The notes beneath the pieces were generated by a model, which had not been told where the DNA came from, searched no databases, and saw only the letters and a list, made by a program, of their open reading frames with translations. This document shows positions 22,304-36,846 of a DNA stretch of 64,000 bases, piece by piece. Within the stretch, counting starts at the first letter, position 1, and each line of letters begins with the position of its first letter. Source of the stretch: Liolophura sinensis. Lineage: Eukaryota > Mollusca > Polyplacophora > Chitonida > Chitonidae. The position numbers were made by a program, and so were the translations under genes. The stretch covers positions 248,001 through 312,000 of the forward strand of contig NW_027017961.1 of NCBI RefSeq assembly GCF_032854445.1, written 5' to 3'.

Positions 22304-25300
22304 GATAGCATGCTCAGTTACAAGATAAACATTGTAAACATTATATTATCACGCTCACTTACAAGGTAAACATTGTAATCATTATAATAGAAAGCTCAGT
22401 TACAGGATGAAAATTGTAATCATAATAGCATGTTCAGTTACAAGATGAATTTTGTAATCATTATAATAACATCATCAGTTACAAAATGAACATTGTATTC
22501 ATTATATTAGCACGTTCAATTACAACATGAACATTGTAATCATTATAATAGCATGCTCAGTTACAAGATGAACATTGTAAACAGTATAATAGCGTGCTCA
22601 TTTACAAAATGAACATTGTCATCATTATAATAGCATGCTAAGTTACAAGATGAACATTGTAATCATTATAAAAACATCATCAGTTACAAGGTGAACATTG
22701 TAATCAGTATAAAAGCATGCTCAGTTGCAAAATGAACATTGTAATCATTATAATAGCATGTTCAGTTACAAGGTGAACATTGTAATTATTATAAAAACAT
22801 GCCCAGTTACAAGATGAACATTGTAATACTTCTAATAGCATGTTCAGTTACGAAGTGAACATTGTAATCATTATAATAGCATTCTCAGTTTCAAGATAAC
22901 CATTGTAATCATTATAATATCATTTTCAGTTGCAAGATGAAGATTGTAATCGACATAATAGCATGTTCAGTTACAAGATGAACATTGTAATCATTGTAAT
23001 AGCATGTTCAGTTATAAAGTGAACATTGTAATCCTTATAATTGCATGTTCAGTTACAAGATGAACATTGTAATCATGATAAAAACATCATCAGTTGCAAG
23101 GTGAACATTGTAATCAGTATACAAGCATGCTCAGTTGCAAATTGGACATTGTAATCATTACAATAGCATATTCAGTTACAAGATGAACATTGTAATCATT
23201 ATAATCATGTGCTCAGTTACAAGGTGAACATTATAATCATTACAATAGCGTGCTCAGTTACAAGATGAACATTGTAATCATTATAAAAACATGCCCAGTT
23301 ACAAGATGAACATTGTAATAGTTAAAATAGCATGATCAGTTACGAAGTGAACATTGTAATCATTATAATATCATTTTCAGTTGCAAGATAAACATTGTAA
23401 TCATTATAATATCATTTTCAGTTACAAGATAAAGATTGTAATCGACATAATAGCATGTTCAGTTACAAGATGAACATTGTAATCATTGTAATAGCATGTT
23501 CAGTTACAAAGTAAACATTGTAAGCATTATAATAGCGTCAACGGTTACAAAATAACCATTGTAATCAATATAATAGCATGCTCAGTTACAAAATGAATAT
23601 TGCAATTATTATATTAGCATATGTAGTTACAAGACGAACATTGTAATCATTATTATAGCATATGTAGTTACAAGATGAACATTGTAATCATTATAAAAAC
23701 ATCATCAGTTACAAGGTGAACATTGTAATCAGTATAAAAGCATGCTCAGTTGCAAAATGGATATTGTGATCATTACATTAGCATGTTCACTTACAAGATG
23801 AACATTGTAATCATTATAATAATGTGCTCAGTTACAAGGTGAACAATGTAATCTTTGTAATAGCATGTTCAGTTACAAAGTGAACATTGTAATCCTTATA
23901 ATTGCATGTTCAGTTACAAAGTGAACATTGTAATCATTATAAAAACATCATCAGTTGCAAGGTGAACATTGTAATCAGTATACAAGCATGCTCAGTTGCA
24001 AAATGGACATTGTAATCATTACAATAGCATATTCAGTTACAAGATGAACATTGTAATCATTATAATAATGCGCTCAGTTACAAGGTGAACCATGTAATCA
24101 TTGTAATAGCATGTTCAGTTACAAAGTGAACATTGTAATCCTTATAATTGCATGTTCAGTTACAAGATGAACATTGTAATCATTATAAAAACATAAACAG
24201 TTACAAGGTGAACATTGTAATCAGTATACAAGCATGCTCAGTTGCAAAATGGACATTGTAATCATTACATTAGCATATTCACTTACAAGATGAACATTGT
24301 AATCATTATAATAACATCATCAGTTACAACATAAGCATTGTATTCATTATATTAGCTCGTTCACTTACAAGATAAACATTGTAATCATTATAAAAGCATG
24401 TTCAGTTACAAGGTGAACATAGTAATCATTTTAAAAACATGCTCAGTTGCAAGATGAAGATTGTAATCGACATAATAGCATGTTCAGTTATAAGATGAAC
24501 ATTGTAATCATTATAAAAACATCATCAGTTGCAAGGTGAACATTGTAATCAGTATGCAAGCATGCTCAGTTGCAAGATAAACATTGTAATCATTACATTA
24601 GCATATTCACTTACAAGATGAATATTGTAATCATTATAATAACATCATCAGTTACAAAGTAAACATTGTATTCATTATATTAGCACGTTCAATTACAAGA
24701 TGAACATTGTAATCATTATAAAAGCATGTTCAGTTACAAGGTGAACATTGTAATCTTTATAAAAACATGCTCAGTTACAAGATGAACATTCTAATCATTA
24801 TAATAGCATGTTCATTTACAAGGTGGACATTGTAAGTATAAAAGCATGCTCAGTTGCAAAATGGACATTGTAATCATTACATAAGCATATTTAGTTACAA
24901 GATGAATATTGTAATCATTATATAAACATCACCAGTTACAAAATGAACATTGTATTCATTATATTAGCACGTTCAATTACAGGATGAACATTGTAATCAT
25001 TATAATATTATGCTCAGTTGCAAGATAAAGATTGTAATCGACATAATAGCATGTTCAGTTACAAGATGAACATTGTAATCATTGTAATAGCATGTTCAGT
25101 TACAAAGTGAACATTGTAATCCTTATAATTGCATGTTCAGTTACAAGATGAACGTTGTAATCATTATAAAAACATCATCAGTTCCTAGGTGAACATTGTA
25201 ATCAGTATACAAGCATGCTCAGTTGCAAAATGGACATTGTAATCATTGCAATAGCATATTCAGTTACAAGATGAACATTGCAATCATTATAATAATGTGC

Positions 25301-25734
25301 TCAGTTACAAGGAGAACATTGAAATTATTACAATAGCGTGCTCAGTTACAAGGTGAACATTGTAATCATTATAAAAACATGCCCAGTTACAAGATGAACA
25401 TTGTAATAGTTAAAATAGCATGCTCAAATACAAGATGAGCAATGTAATCATTATAATAGCATGCTCAATTACAAGATGAAAATTGTAATTCGTATAATAG
25501 CATGCTCAGTTACAACATGAACATTGTAATCATTATAATAGCATGTTCAGTTACAAGATGAACATTGTAATCAGTATAATAGCATGCTCAGTTACAAAAT
25601 TAATATTTTAATTATTACACTAGTATGCCCAGTTACAAGATGAACATTGTAATCAGTATAATAGCGTGCTCAGTTACAAGATGAGCAATGTAATCATTAT
25701 AATAGCATGTTCAGTTACCAGATGAACATTGTAA
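22304..25734 (+). repeat. Satellite block S6
   Basis: About 3.43 kb, matching S8 in length and order. It has the 5' edge of long-cassette arrays and the ttaccagatg 3' edge. It lacks the duplicated 1312-bp unit of S4, going once through each higher-order section. Confidence 0.95.
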
Positions 25735-26628
25735 GAATTATTTTTAGAATAAATCGCTTCCAAACTCTGGTATATTCACCTTAGTTTAACTAAACGCCAT
25801 CATATCGTATTTATGTTAATTACATGTAATATTGTAATAGGCATGTTCTTAAGTCAAATGGCCCTTTGTTAGACTGTTTAGCCTTTCAAAACGGAAACTA
25901 CAGGTATGCATATTTAAGAGAACTTAAGTTTGTCCTTTTTTAAAACCATTTTCTTCATTCCTCAATGAAAAATACATGCATTGTTTCGCACTCCTATTTG
26001 CAGCGTACTGGCAATGGGCCAAATGTGTAGAATACGATATCTGTGAAATTAATCTGACTGCAATAAGATCAGAAAATTCGACCCCAATTCTTTGATGGTT
26101 TTCTCTGCGGTTCTTCTATATCGGGACTAGTCTTGCTGACAATGGTAACTGATGCTCGTCGGCAGGTACACGTACGTTAATGAGATCAATAACTTTGTCT
26201 CTTTCTTTCAGGACAAATATGTAACTTATTAAACTAACGGTTTTGACAGATAAATGTAACAGCTCTGTGATCTCATCATGTTAGAAATGAAATAACAAAT
26301 GCGATATAGACGTACTTGAGCTCCTAATATGTTTTTTCCAGAGTGCTTACGGTGGACTTCGTTTGGATTCTGTGAGGGTTTTGATAGGTCTGTTATATGT
26401 TAATTGTGTATTACTGAAAACTCGCTCCACTAATATTATATGTACAAACATGTTTGCTTAAAGCCTTCCTTTCACTAGGAAATAAAATAGCCTGAGTAGG
26501 AGCCTTGTCAGGTGGGGTTATGTATGGGAGGACTAAGGTTTGCCTGAAGTGAAAGACATAGGTACAGTAAATGGCGCAGAGACATACATGTCTTTACAGA
26601 TAAATGTTATCTGATCGTCAGTTGCACA
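25735..26628 (+). repeat. Core spacer 6
   Basis: Mixed marker set: tttttagaataa, attgtaataggc, ttaagtcaaatgg, gcgtactgg, aataagatcag, ccccaattc, gaaataacaaatgcg, ttgtgtatt. Private changes include cactcctatt and ctctgcggttc. No gene seen. Confidence 0.85.
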
Positions 26629-26993
26629 GACCGGCCCGGATAGCACAGTTGGTAGAGCGTCCGCTTCGGGACCGGTAGATCCAGGATCAATCCTTGGTCG
26701 AGTCACACCTAAGACTTTAAAAGAGGAAGTTGTAACTTCCTCGTTTGGCGTTCAGCATGAAGGGTATAGTGCAACGACTGGTTGACCCGTTTCAGCATAA
26801 TGGCTCGGGCGGGGCGGCTTACTTGCCTTCGGTAAGTCGTCTCAGTGATGCAGCACTAAATAAAAGAGCGGTGAAAATCCGTCCTGTAACAAGGAGGCAC
26901 ATTACACGTGCATGCACCCTAATGATTCCTTCGTCGTCATATGACTGAAAAATTGTTTAGATACGACGTTAAACCCCAAGCACTCACTCACTC
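26629..26993 (+). mobile_element. tRNA-derived SINE copy 6, (CACT)3 tail
   Basis: Short-type SINE with private changes: gaagggtatagtg, cctgtaacaag, and ttgtttagatacg just before the conserved gacgttaaacccc. Three CACT units as in copies 4 and 12. Confidence 0.86.
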
Positions 26994-27013
26994 AGTTGCA
27001 CAGCGACATACAT

Positions 27014-29446
27014 ACAAGATGAAGATTGTAATCATTAGAAAAACATCATCAGTTGCAAGGTGAACATTGTAATCAGTATACAAGCATGCTCAGTTGCAAA
27101 ATGGACATTGTAATCATTACAATAGCATATTCAGTTACAAGGTGAACATTGTAATCATTACAATAGCGTGCTCAGTTACAAGATGAACATTGTAATCATT
27201 ATAAAAACATGCCCAGTGACAAGATGAACATTGTAATAGTTAAAATAGCATGATCAGTTACAAAGTGAACATTGTAATCATTATAATAGCATGCTCAGTT
27301 GCAAGATAAACATTGTAATCATTAAAATATCATTTTCAGTTACAAGATGAAGACTGTAATCGACATAATAGCATGTTCAGTTACAAGATGAACATTGTAA
27401 TCATTGTAATAGCATGTTCAGTTACAAAGTAAACATTGTAATCATTATAATAGCGTCAACGGTTACAAAATCACCATTGTAATCAATATAATAGCATGCT
27501 CAGTTACAAAATGAATATTGCAATCATTATATTAGCATATTTCATTACAAGATGAACATTGTAATCATTATTATAGCATATGTAGTTACATGATGAACAT
27601 TGTAATCATTATAAAAACATCATCAGTTACAAGGTGAACATTGTAATCAGTATAAAAGCATGCTCAGTTTCAAAATGGATATTGTAATCATTACATTAGC
27701 ATATTCCCTTACAAGATGAACATTGTAATTTTTATAATAATGTGCTCAGTTACAAGGTGAACAATGTAATCATTGTAAAAGCATGTTCAGTTACAAAGTG
27801 AACATTGTATTCCTTATAATTGCATGTTCACTTTCAAAGTGAACATTGTAATCATTATAAAAACATCATCAGTTGCAAAGTGAAAATTGTAATCAGTATA
27901 CAAGCATGCTCAGTTGCAAAATGGACATTGTAATCATTACAATAGCATATTCAGTTACAAGATGAACATTGTAATCATTATAATAATGTGCTCAGTTACA
28001 AGGTGAACAATCTAATCATTGTAATAGCATGTTCAGTTACAAAGTGAACATTGTAATCCTTATAATTGCATGTTCAGTTACAAGATGAACATTGTAATCA
28101 TTATAAAAAGTAAACAGTTTCAAGGTGAACATTGTAATCAGTTTACAAGCATGCTCAGTTACAAAATGGACATTGTAATCATTACATTAGCATATTCACT
28201 TACAAGATCAATATTGTAATCATTATAATAACATCATCAGTTACAACATAAGCATTGTATTCATTATATTAGCTCGTTGACTTAGAAGATAAACATTGTA
28301 ATCATTATAAAAGCATGTTCAGTTACAAGGTGAACATAGTAATCATTTGAAAAACATGCTCAGTTGCAAGATGAAGATTGTAATCGACATAATAGCATCT
28401 TCAGTTACAAGACGAACATTGTAATCATTATAAAAACGTCATCAGTTGCAAGGTGAACATTGTAATCAGTATACAAGCATGCTCAGTTGCAAGATAAACA
28501 TTGTAATCATTACATTAGCATATTCACTTACAAGATGAATATTGTAATCATTATAATAACATCATCAGTTACAAAGTAAACATTGTATTCATTATATTAG
28601 CACGTTCAATTACAAGATGAACATTGTAATCATTATAAAACCATGTTCAGTTACAAGGTGAACATTGTAATCTTTATAATAGCATGTTCAGTTACAAGGT
28701 GGACATTGTAAGTATAAAAGCATGCTCAGTTGCAAAATGGACATTGTAATCATTACATAAGCATATTCAGTTACAAGATGAATATTGTAATCATTATAAT
28801 AACATCATCAGTTACAAAATGAACATTGTATTCATTATATTAGCACGTTCAATTACAAGATGAACATTGTAATCATTATAATATCATGCTCAGTTGCAAG
28901 ATGAAGATTGTAATCGACATAATAGCATGTTCAGTTACAAGATGAACATTGTAAACATTGTAATAGCATGTTCAGTTACAAAGTGAACATTGTAATCCTT
29001 ATAATTGCATGTTCAGTTACAAGATGAACATTGTAATCATTATAAAAACATCATCAGTTCCAAGGTGAACATTGTAATCAGTATACAACCATGCTCAGTT
29101 GCAAAATGGACATTGTAATTTTTGCAATAGCATATTCAGTTACAAGATGAGCAATGTAATCATTATAATAGCATGCTCAATTACAAGATGAAGATTGTAA
29201 TTCGTATAATAGCATGTTCAGTTACAACATGAACATTGTAATCATTATAATAGCATGTTCAGTTACAAGATGAACATTGTAATCAGTATAATAGCATGCT
29301 CAGTTACAAAATTAATATTTTAATTATTACACTAGTATGCCCAGTTACAAGATGAACATTGTAATCAGTATAATAGCGTGCTCAGTTACAAGATGAGCAA
29401 TGTAATCATTATAATAGCATGTTCAGTTACCAGATGAACATTGTAA
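27014..29446 (+). repeat. Satellite block S7
   Basis: It begins at the common short junction, then reads attagaaaaacatc within 30 bp, so it has lost the first few monomers seen in S2, S3 and S5. Otherwise it follows the S5 order, with many private substitutions (cttagaagataaac, catttgaaaaac). Confidence 0.94.
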
Positions 29447-30340
29447 GAATTATTTTTAGAATAAATCGCTTCCAAACTCTGGTATATTCACCTTAGTTTA
29501 ACTAAACGCCATCATATCGTATTTATGTTAATTACATGTAATATTGTAATAGGCATGTTCTTAAATCAAATGGCCCTTTGTTAGACTGTTTAGCCTTTCA
29601 AAACGGAAACTACAGGTATGCATATTTAAGAGAACTTATGTTTGTCCTTTTTTAAAACCATTTTCTTTATTTCTCAATGAAAAATACATGCATTGTTTCG
29701 CACCCCTATTTGCAGCGTTCTGGCAATGGGCCAAATGTGTAGAATACGATATCTGTGAAATTAATCTGACTGCAATAAAATCAGAAAATTCGACCCCAAT
29801 TCTTTGATGGTTTTCTCTACGGTTCTTCTATATCGGGACTAGTCTTGCTGACAATGGTAACTGATGCTCGTCGGCAGGTACACGTACGTTAATGAGATCA
29901 ATAACTTTGTCTCTTTCTTTCAGGACAAATATGTAACTTATTAAACTAACGGTTTTGACAGATAAATGTAACAGCTCTGTGATCTCATCATGTTAGAAAT
30001 GAAATAAAAAATGCGATATAGACGTACTTGAGCTCCTAATATGTTTTTTCCAGAGTGCTTACGGTGGACTTCGTTTGGATTCTGTGAGGGTTTTGATAGG
30101 TCTGTTATATGTTAATTGTGTATTACTGAAAACTCGCTCCACTAACATAGTATATACAAACATGTATGCTTAAAGCCTTCCTTTCACTAGGAAATAAAAT
30201 AGCCTGAGTAGGAGCCTTGTCAGGTGGGGTTATGTATGGGAGGACTAAGGTTTGCCTGAAGTGAAAGACATAGGTACAGTAAATGGCGCAGAGACATACA
30301 TGTCTTTACAGATAAATGTTATCTGATCGTCAGTTGCACA
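29447..30340 (+). repeat. Core spacer 7 (long-cassette type)
   Basis: Long-type markers at the 3' end (gaaataaaaaatgcg). Private changes: ttaaatcaaatgg, ctttatttctc, aacatagtatatac. No gene seen. Confidence 0.85.
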
Positions 30341-30710
30341 GACCGGCCCGGATAGCACAGTTGGTAGAGCGTCCGTTTCGGGACCGGTAGATCCAGGATC
30401 AATCCTTGGTCGAGTCACACCTAAGACTTTAAAAGAGGAAGTTGTGACTTCCTCGTTTGGCGTTCAGCATGAAGGGGGATAGTGCAACGACTGGTTGACC
30501 CGTATTCAGTATAATGGCTTGGGCGGGGCGGCTTACTTGCCTTCGGTAAGTCGTCTCAGTGATGCAGCACTAAATAAAAGAGCGGTGAAAATCCGTCCTG
30601 CAACAAGGAGGCACATTAAACGTGCATGCACCCTAATGATTCCTTCGTCGTCATATGACTGAAAAATTGTTGAGTACGACGTTAAACCCCAAGCACTCAC
30701 TCACTCACTC
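30341..30710 (+). mobile_element. tRNA-derived SINE copy 7, (CACT)4 tail
   Basis: The most changed full copy: gtccgtttcggg next to the A box, an extra base in cgtattcag, and gcttgggcgggg. The B box region and 3' end are normal. Confidence 0.86.
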
Positions 30711-31431
30711 AGTTGCACAGCGACATACATGTCTATACAGAAAAATGCTATCTGATCGCAGTCAGTGTAAAATTCCTGACGGTGTTTACTGTGCAGCAGA
30801 GATTCAGGATGGTGCTTACTGTGTAGCAGAGTTTCAGGATGGTATTTACTGTGCAGCAGAGATTCAGGATGGTGTTTACGGTGCAACAGAGATTCAGTAT
30901 GGTGTTAATTGATTTAATCAACGATTCAGGAAAACACAGTGATCCAGGTTTAGAAGCTTCAGGTTATATTAATATCTTGAAGTAATGATACTTCGTTGCT
31001 TGAAACCATTTAAACATCCGAATTCCACTGACTCTGTCAACACGCTGGATGAAAGAATATATTGGAGTGAAATCAGATAGAGAAACACATGATTTTCTAT
31101 CGGCCTCACAACGTTTTACATTTTACTTACTTATTTAATTTTTGTTTGAGGAGGGCCTCAGTTACCGATGGGGTCAGCACGCCATCGCCCTCTGTAATCC
31201 CACATGGAACACTGGGGTTAGAGCTGATTTCCTAGCTGGCACCATCTTTTAAGTGCCAATATTGAGAAATGCCTTCTATTTCTTCTCAACGATCAACGGT
31301 ACAAAGATGCAGTTTGGACCAAATACACGCTAAAAAGCTCATCTTATCCCCACACATTATCCACACTAAATCTTTCATTTTTCCCCTCAGCTGAAATAGA
31401 CTAAATCCAGTTAAAGAGACTCGTGTCTTAT
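30711..31431 (+). repeat. Extended spacer after SINE 7
   Basis: Same layout as after SINE 3. Variants gatacttcgttgc and ccgatggggtcag are shared only with the segment after SINE 8 and mark the 5415-bp duplication. No gene seen. Confidence 0.8.
30778..30909 (+). repeat. 30-bp tandem repeat, cassette 7
   Basis: Four units plus a partial, with the same sequence as cassette 3. Confidence 0.9.
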
Positions 31432-34400
31432 GATAGCATGCTCAGTTACAAGATAAACATTGTAAACATTATATTATCACGCTCACTTACAAGGTAAACA
31501 TTGTAATCATTATAATAGAAAGCTCAGTTACAAGATGAAAATTGTAATCATAATAGCATGTTCAGTTACAAAATGAATATTGTAATCATTATAATAACAT
31601 CATCAGTTACAAAATGAACATTGTATTCATTATATTAGCACGTTCAATTACAACATGAACATTGTAATCATTATAATAGCATGCTCAGTTACAAGATGAA
31701 CATTGTAAACAGTATAATAGCGTGCCCATTTACAAAATGAACATTGTCATCATTATAATAGCATGTTCAGTTACAAGATGAACATTGTAATCATTTTAAA
31801 AACATCATCAGTTACAAGGTGAACATTGTAATCAGTATAAAAGCATGCTCAGTTGCAAAATCAACATTGTAATCATTATAATAGCATGTTCAGTTACAAG
31901 GTGAACATTGTAATTATTATAAAAACATGCCCAGTTACAAGATGAACATTGTAATACTTCTAATAGCATGTTCAGTTACGAAGTGAACATTGTAATCATT
32001 ATAATAGCATGCTTAGTTTCAAGATAAACATTGTAATCATTATAATATCATTTTCAGTTGCAAGATGAAGATTGTAATCGACATAATAGCATGTTCAGTT
32101 ACAAGATGAACATTGTAATCATTGTAATAGCATGTTCAGTTACAAAGTGAACATTGTAATCCTTATAATTGCATGTTCAGTTACAAGATGAACATTGTAA
32201 TCATGATAAAAACATCATCAGTTGCAAGGTGAACATTGTAATCAGTATACAAGCATGCTCAGTTGCAAATTGGACATTGTAATCATTACAATAGCATATT
32301 CAGTTACAAGATGAACATTGTAATCATTATAATCATGTGCTCAGTTACAAGGTGAACATTATAATCATTACAATAGCGTGCTCAGTTACAAGATGAACAT
32401 TGTAATCATTATAAAAACATGCCCAGTTACAAGATGAACATTGTAATAGTTAAAATAGCATGATCAGTTACGAAGTGAACATTGTAATCATTATAATATC
32501 ATTTTCAGTTGCAAGATAAACATTGTAATCATTATAATATCATTTTCAGTTACAAGATAAAGATTGTAATCGACATAATAGCATGTTCAGTTACAAGATG
32601 AACATTGTAATCATTGTAATAGCATGTTCAGTTACAAAGTAAACATTGTAATCATTATAATAGCGTCAACGGTTACAAAATCACCATTGTAATCAAAATA
32701 ATAGCATGCTCAGTTACAAAATGAATATTGCAATTATTATATTAGCATATGTAGTTACAAGACGAACATTGTAATCATTATTATAGCATATGTAGTTACA
32801 AGATGAACATTGTAATCATTATAAAAACATCATCAGTTACAAGGTGAACATTGTAATCAGTATAAAAGCATGCTCAGTTGCAAAATGGAAATTGTAATCA
32901 TTACATTAGAATGTTCACTTACAAGATGAACATTGTAATCATTATAATAATGTGCTCAGTTACAAGGTGAACAATGTAATCTTTGTAATAGCATGTTCAG
33001 TTACAAAGTGAACATTGTAATCCTTATAATTGCATGTTCAGTTACAAAGTGAACATTGTAATCATTATAAAAACATCATCAGTTGCAAGATGAACATTGT
33101 AATCAGTATATAAGTATGCTCAGTTGCAAAATGGACATTGTAATCATTACAATAGCATATTCAGTTACAAGATGAACATTGTAATCATTATAATAATGCG
33201 CTCAGTTACAAGGTGAACCATGTAATCATTGTAATAGCATGTTCAGTTACAAAGTGAACATTGTAATCCTTATAATTGCATGTTCAGTTACAAGATGAAC
33301 ATTGTAATCATTATAAAAACATAAACAGTTACAAGGTGAACATTGTAATCAGTATACAAGCATGCTCAGTTGCAAAATGGACATTGTAATCATTACATTA
33401 GCATATTCACTTACAAGATGAATATTGTAATTATTATAATAACATCATCAGTTACAATGTAAACATTGTATTCATTATATTAGCTCGTTCACTTACAAGA
33501 TAAACATTGTAATCATTATAAAAGCATGTTCAGTTACAAGGTAAACATAGTAATCATTTTAAAAACATGCTCAGTTGCAAGATGAAGATTGTAATCGACA
33601 TAATAGCATGTTCAGTTATAAGATGAAGATTGTAATCATTATAAAAACATCATCAGTTGCAAGGTGAACATTGTAATCAGTATACAAGCATGCTCAGTTG
33701 CAAGATAAACATTGTAATCATTACATTAGCATATTCACTTACAAGATGAATATTGTAATCATTATAATAACATCATCAGTTACAAAGTAAACATTGTATT
33801 CATTATATTAGCACGTTCAATTACAAGATGAACATTGTAATCATTATAAAAGCATGTTCAGTTACAAGGTGAACATTGTAATCTTTATAAAGACATGCTC
33901 AGTTACAAGATGAACATTCTAATCATTATAATAGCATGTTCAGTTACAAGGTGGACATTGTAAGTATAAAAGCATGCTCAGTTGCAAAATGGACATTGTA
34001 ATCATTACATAAGCATATTTAGTTACAAGATGAATATTGTAATCATTATATAAACATCATCAGTTACAAAATGAACATTGTATTCATTATATTAGCACGT
34101 TTAATTACAAGATGAACATTGTAATCATTATAATATCATGCTCAGTTGCAAGATAAAGATTGTAATCGACATAATAGCATGTTCAGTTACAAGATGAACA
34201 TTGTAATCATTGTAATAGCATGTTCAGTTACAAAGTGAACATTGTAATCCTTATAATTGCATGTTCAGTTACAAGATGAACGTTGTAATCATTATAAAAA
34301 CATCATCAGTTCCTAGGTGAACATTGTAATCAGTATACAAGCATGCTCAGTTGCAAAATGGACATTGTAATCATTGCAACAGCATATTCAGTTACAAGAT

Positions 34401-34862
34401 GAACATTGCAATCATTATAATAATGTGCTCAGTTACAAGGAGAACATTGAAATCATTACAATAGCGTGCTCAGTTACAAGGTGAACATTGTAATCATTAT
34501 AAAAACATGCCCAGTTACAAGATGAACATTGTAATAGTTAAAATAGCATGCTCAAATACAAGATGAGCAATGTAATCATTATAATAGCATGCTCAATTAC
34601 AAGATGAAAATTGTAATTCGTATAATAGCATGCTCAGTTACAACATGAACATTGTAATCATTTTAATAGCATGTTCAGTTACAAGATGAACATTGTAATG
34701 AGTATAATAGCATGCTCAGTTACAAAATTAATATTTTAATTAGTACACTAGTATGCCCAGTTACAAGATGAACATTGTAATCAGTATAATAGCGTGCTCA
34801 GTTACAAGATGAGCAATGTAATCATTATAATAGCTTGTTCAGTTACCAGATGAACATTGTAA
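31432..34862 (+). repeat. Satellite block S8
   Basis: Long-cassette 5' edge, same length as S6. Private changes near the 3' end include taatgagtataatag (about 34698) and agcttgttcag (about 34832). One copy of each higher-order section. Confidence 0.95.
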
Positions 34863-35756
34863 GAATTATTTTTAGAATAAATCGCTTCCAAACTCTGGTA
34901 TATTCACCTTAGTTTAACTAAACGCCATCATATCTTTTTTTTGTTAATTACATGTAATATTGTAATAGGCATGTTCTTAAGTCAAGTGGCCCTTTGTTAG
35001 ACTGTTTAGCCTTTCAAAACGGAAACTACAGGTATGCATATTTAAGAGAACTTAAGTTTGTCCTTTTTTAAAACCATTTTCTTCATTCCTCAATGAAAAA
35101 TACATGCATTGTTTCGCACCCCTATTTGCAGCGTACTGGCAATGGGCCAAATGTGTAGAATACGATATCTGTGAAATTAATCTGACTGCAATAAGATCAG
35201 AAAATTCGACCCCAATTCTTTGATGGTTTTCTCTACGGTTCTTCTATATCGGGACTAGTCTTGCTGACAATGGTAACTCATGCTCGTCGGCAGGTACACG
35301 TACGTTAATGAGATCAATAACTTTGTCTCTTTCTTTCAGGACAAATATGTAACTTATTAAACTAACGGTTTTGACAGATAAATGTAACAGCTCTGTGATC
35401 TCATCATGTTAGAAATGAAATAAAAAATGCGATATAGACGTACTTGAGCTCCTAATATGTTTTTTCCAGAGTGCTTACGGTGGACTTCGTTTGGATTCTG
35501 TGAGGGTTTTGATAGGTCTGTTATATGTTAATTGTGTATTACTGAAAACTCGCTCCACTAACATTATATATACAAACATGTATGCTTAAAGCCTTCCTTT
35601 CACTAGGAAATAAAATAGCCTGAGTAGGAGCCTTGTCAGGTGGGGTTATGTATGGGAGGACTAAGGTTTGCCTGAAGTGAAAGACATAGGTACAGTAAAT
35701 GGCGCAGAGACATACATGTCTTTACAGATAAATGTTATCTGATCGTCAGTTGCACA
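34863..35756 (+). repeat. Core spacer 8 (chimeric)
   Basis: The 5' part carries non-long markers (gcgtactgg, aataagatcag with G at 35195). The 3' part carries long-type markers (gaaataaaaaatgcg with A at 35424, acattatatatac). The switch lies between 35196 and 35423. Private changes: atcatatctttttttg and aactcatgctcg. No gene seen. Confidence 0.82.
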
Positions 35757-36125
35757 GACCGGCCCGGATAGCACAGTTGGTAGAGCGTCCGCTTCGGGAC
35801 CGGTAGATCCAGGATCAATCCTTGGTCGAGTCACACCTAAGACTTTAAAAGAGGAAGTTGTGACTTCCTCGTTTGGCGTTCAGCATGAAGGGGGATAGTG
35901 CAACGACTGGTTGACCCGTTTCAGTATAATGGCTCGGGCGGGGCGGCTTACTTGCCTTCGGTAAGTCGTCTCAGTGATGCAGCACTAAATAAAAGAGCGG
36001 TGAAAATCCGTCCTGCAACAAGGAGGCACATTAAACGTGCATGCACCCTAATGATTCCTTCGTCGTCATATGACTGAAAAATTGTTGAGTACGACGTTAA
36101 ACCCCAAGCACTCACTCACTCACTC
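35757..36125 (+). mobile_element. tRNA-derived SINE copy 8, (CACT)4 tail
   Basis: Long-type SINE matching copy 5 at every marker checked (TGTG loop, extra G, cagtataatgg). It lacks the private changes of copy 7, although the spacer that follows matches that of cassette 7. Confidence 0.87.
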
Positions 36126-36846
36126 AGTTGCACAGCGACATACATGTCTATACAGAAAAATGCTATCTGATCGCAGTCAGTGTAAAATTCCTGACGGTGT
36201 TTACTGTGCAGCAGAGATTCAGGATGGTGCTTACTGTGTAGCAGAGTTTCAGGATGGTATTTACTGTGCAGCAGAGATTCAGGATGGTGTTTACGGTGCA
36301 ACAGAGATTCAGTATGGTGTTAATTGATTTAATCAACGATTCAGGAAAACACAGTGATCCAGGTTTAGAAGCTTCAGGTTATATTAATATCTTGAAGTAA
36401 TGATACTTCGTTGCTTGAAACCATTTAAACATCCGAATTCCACTGACTCTGTCAACACGCTGGATGAAAGAATATATTGGAGTGAAATCAGATAGAGAAA
36501 CACATGATTTTCTATCGGCCTCACAAAGTTTTACATTTTACTTACTTATTTAATTTTTGTTTGAGGAGGGCCTCAGTTACCGATGGGGTCAGCACGCCAT
36601 CGCCCTCTGTAATCCCACATGGAACACTGGGGTTAGAGCTGATTTCCTAGCTGGCACCATCTTTTAAGTGCCAATATTGAGAAATGCCTTCTATTTCTTC
36701 TCAACGATCAACGGTACAAAGATGCAGTTTGGACCAAATACACGCTAAAAAGCTCATCTTATCCCCACACATTATCCACACTAAATCTTTCATTTTTCCC
36801 CTCAGCTGAAATAGACTAAATCCAGTTAAAGAGACTCGTGTCTTAT
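36126..36846 (+). repeat. Extended spacer after SINE 8
   Basis: Same layout as after SINE 7, with the shared gatacttcgttgc and ccgatggggtcag variants and a private cacaaagtttt. No gene seen. Confidence 0.8.
36193..36324 (+). repeat. 30-bp tandem repeat, cassette 8
   Basis: Four units plus a partial, with the same sequence as cassette 3. Confidence 0.9.

Larger units (their letters stand above)
30711..34195 (+). repeat. 5415-bp-period duplication, left copy
   Basis: The extended spacer and most of S8 recur 5415 bp downstream (36126 to about 39610). They share private variants found nowhere else in the window: aaaatcaacattg (31858/37273), taagtatgctcag (about 33112/38527), acaatgtaaacattg (about 33456/38871), gtaaacatagtaatc (33541/38956). 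Confidence 0.88.
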
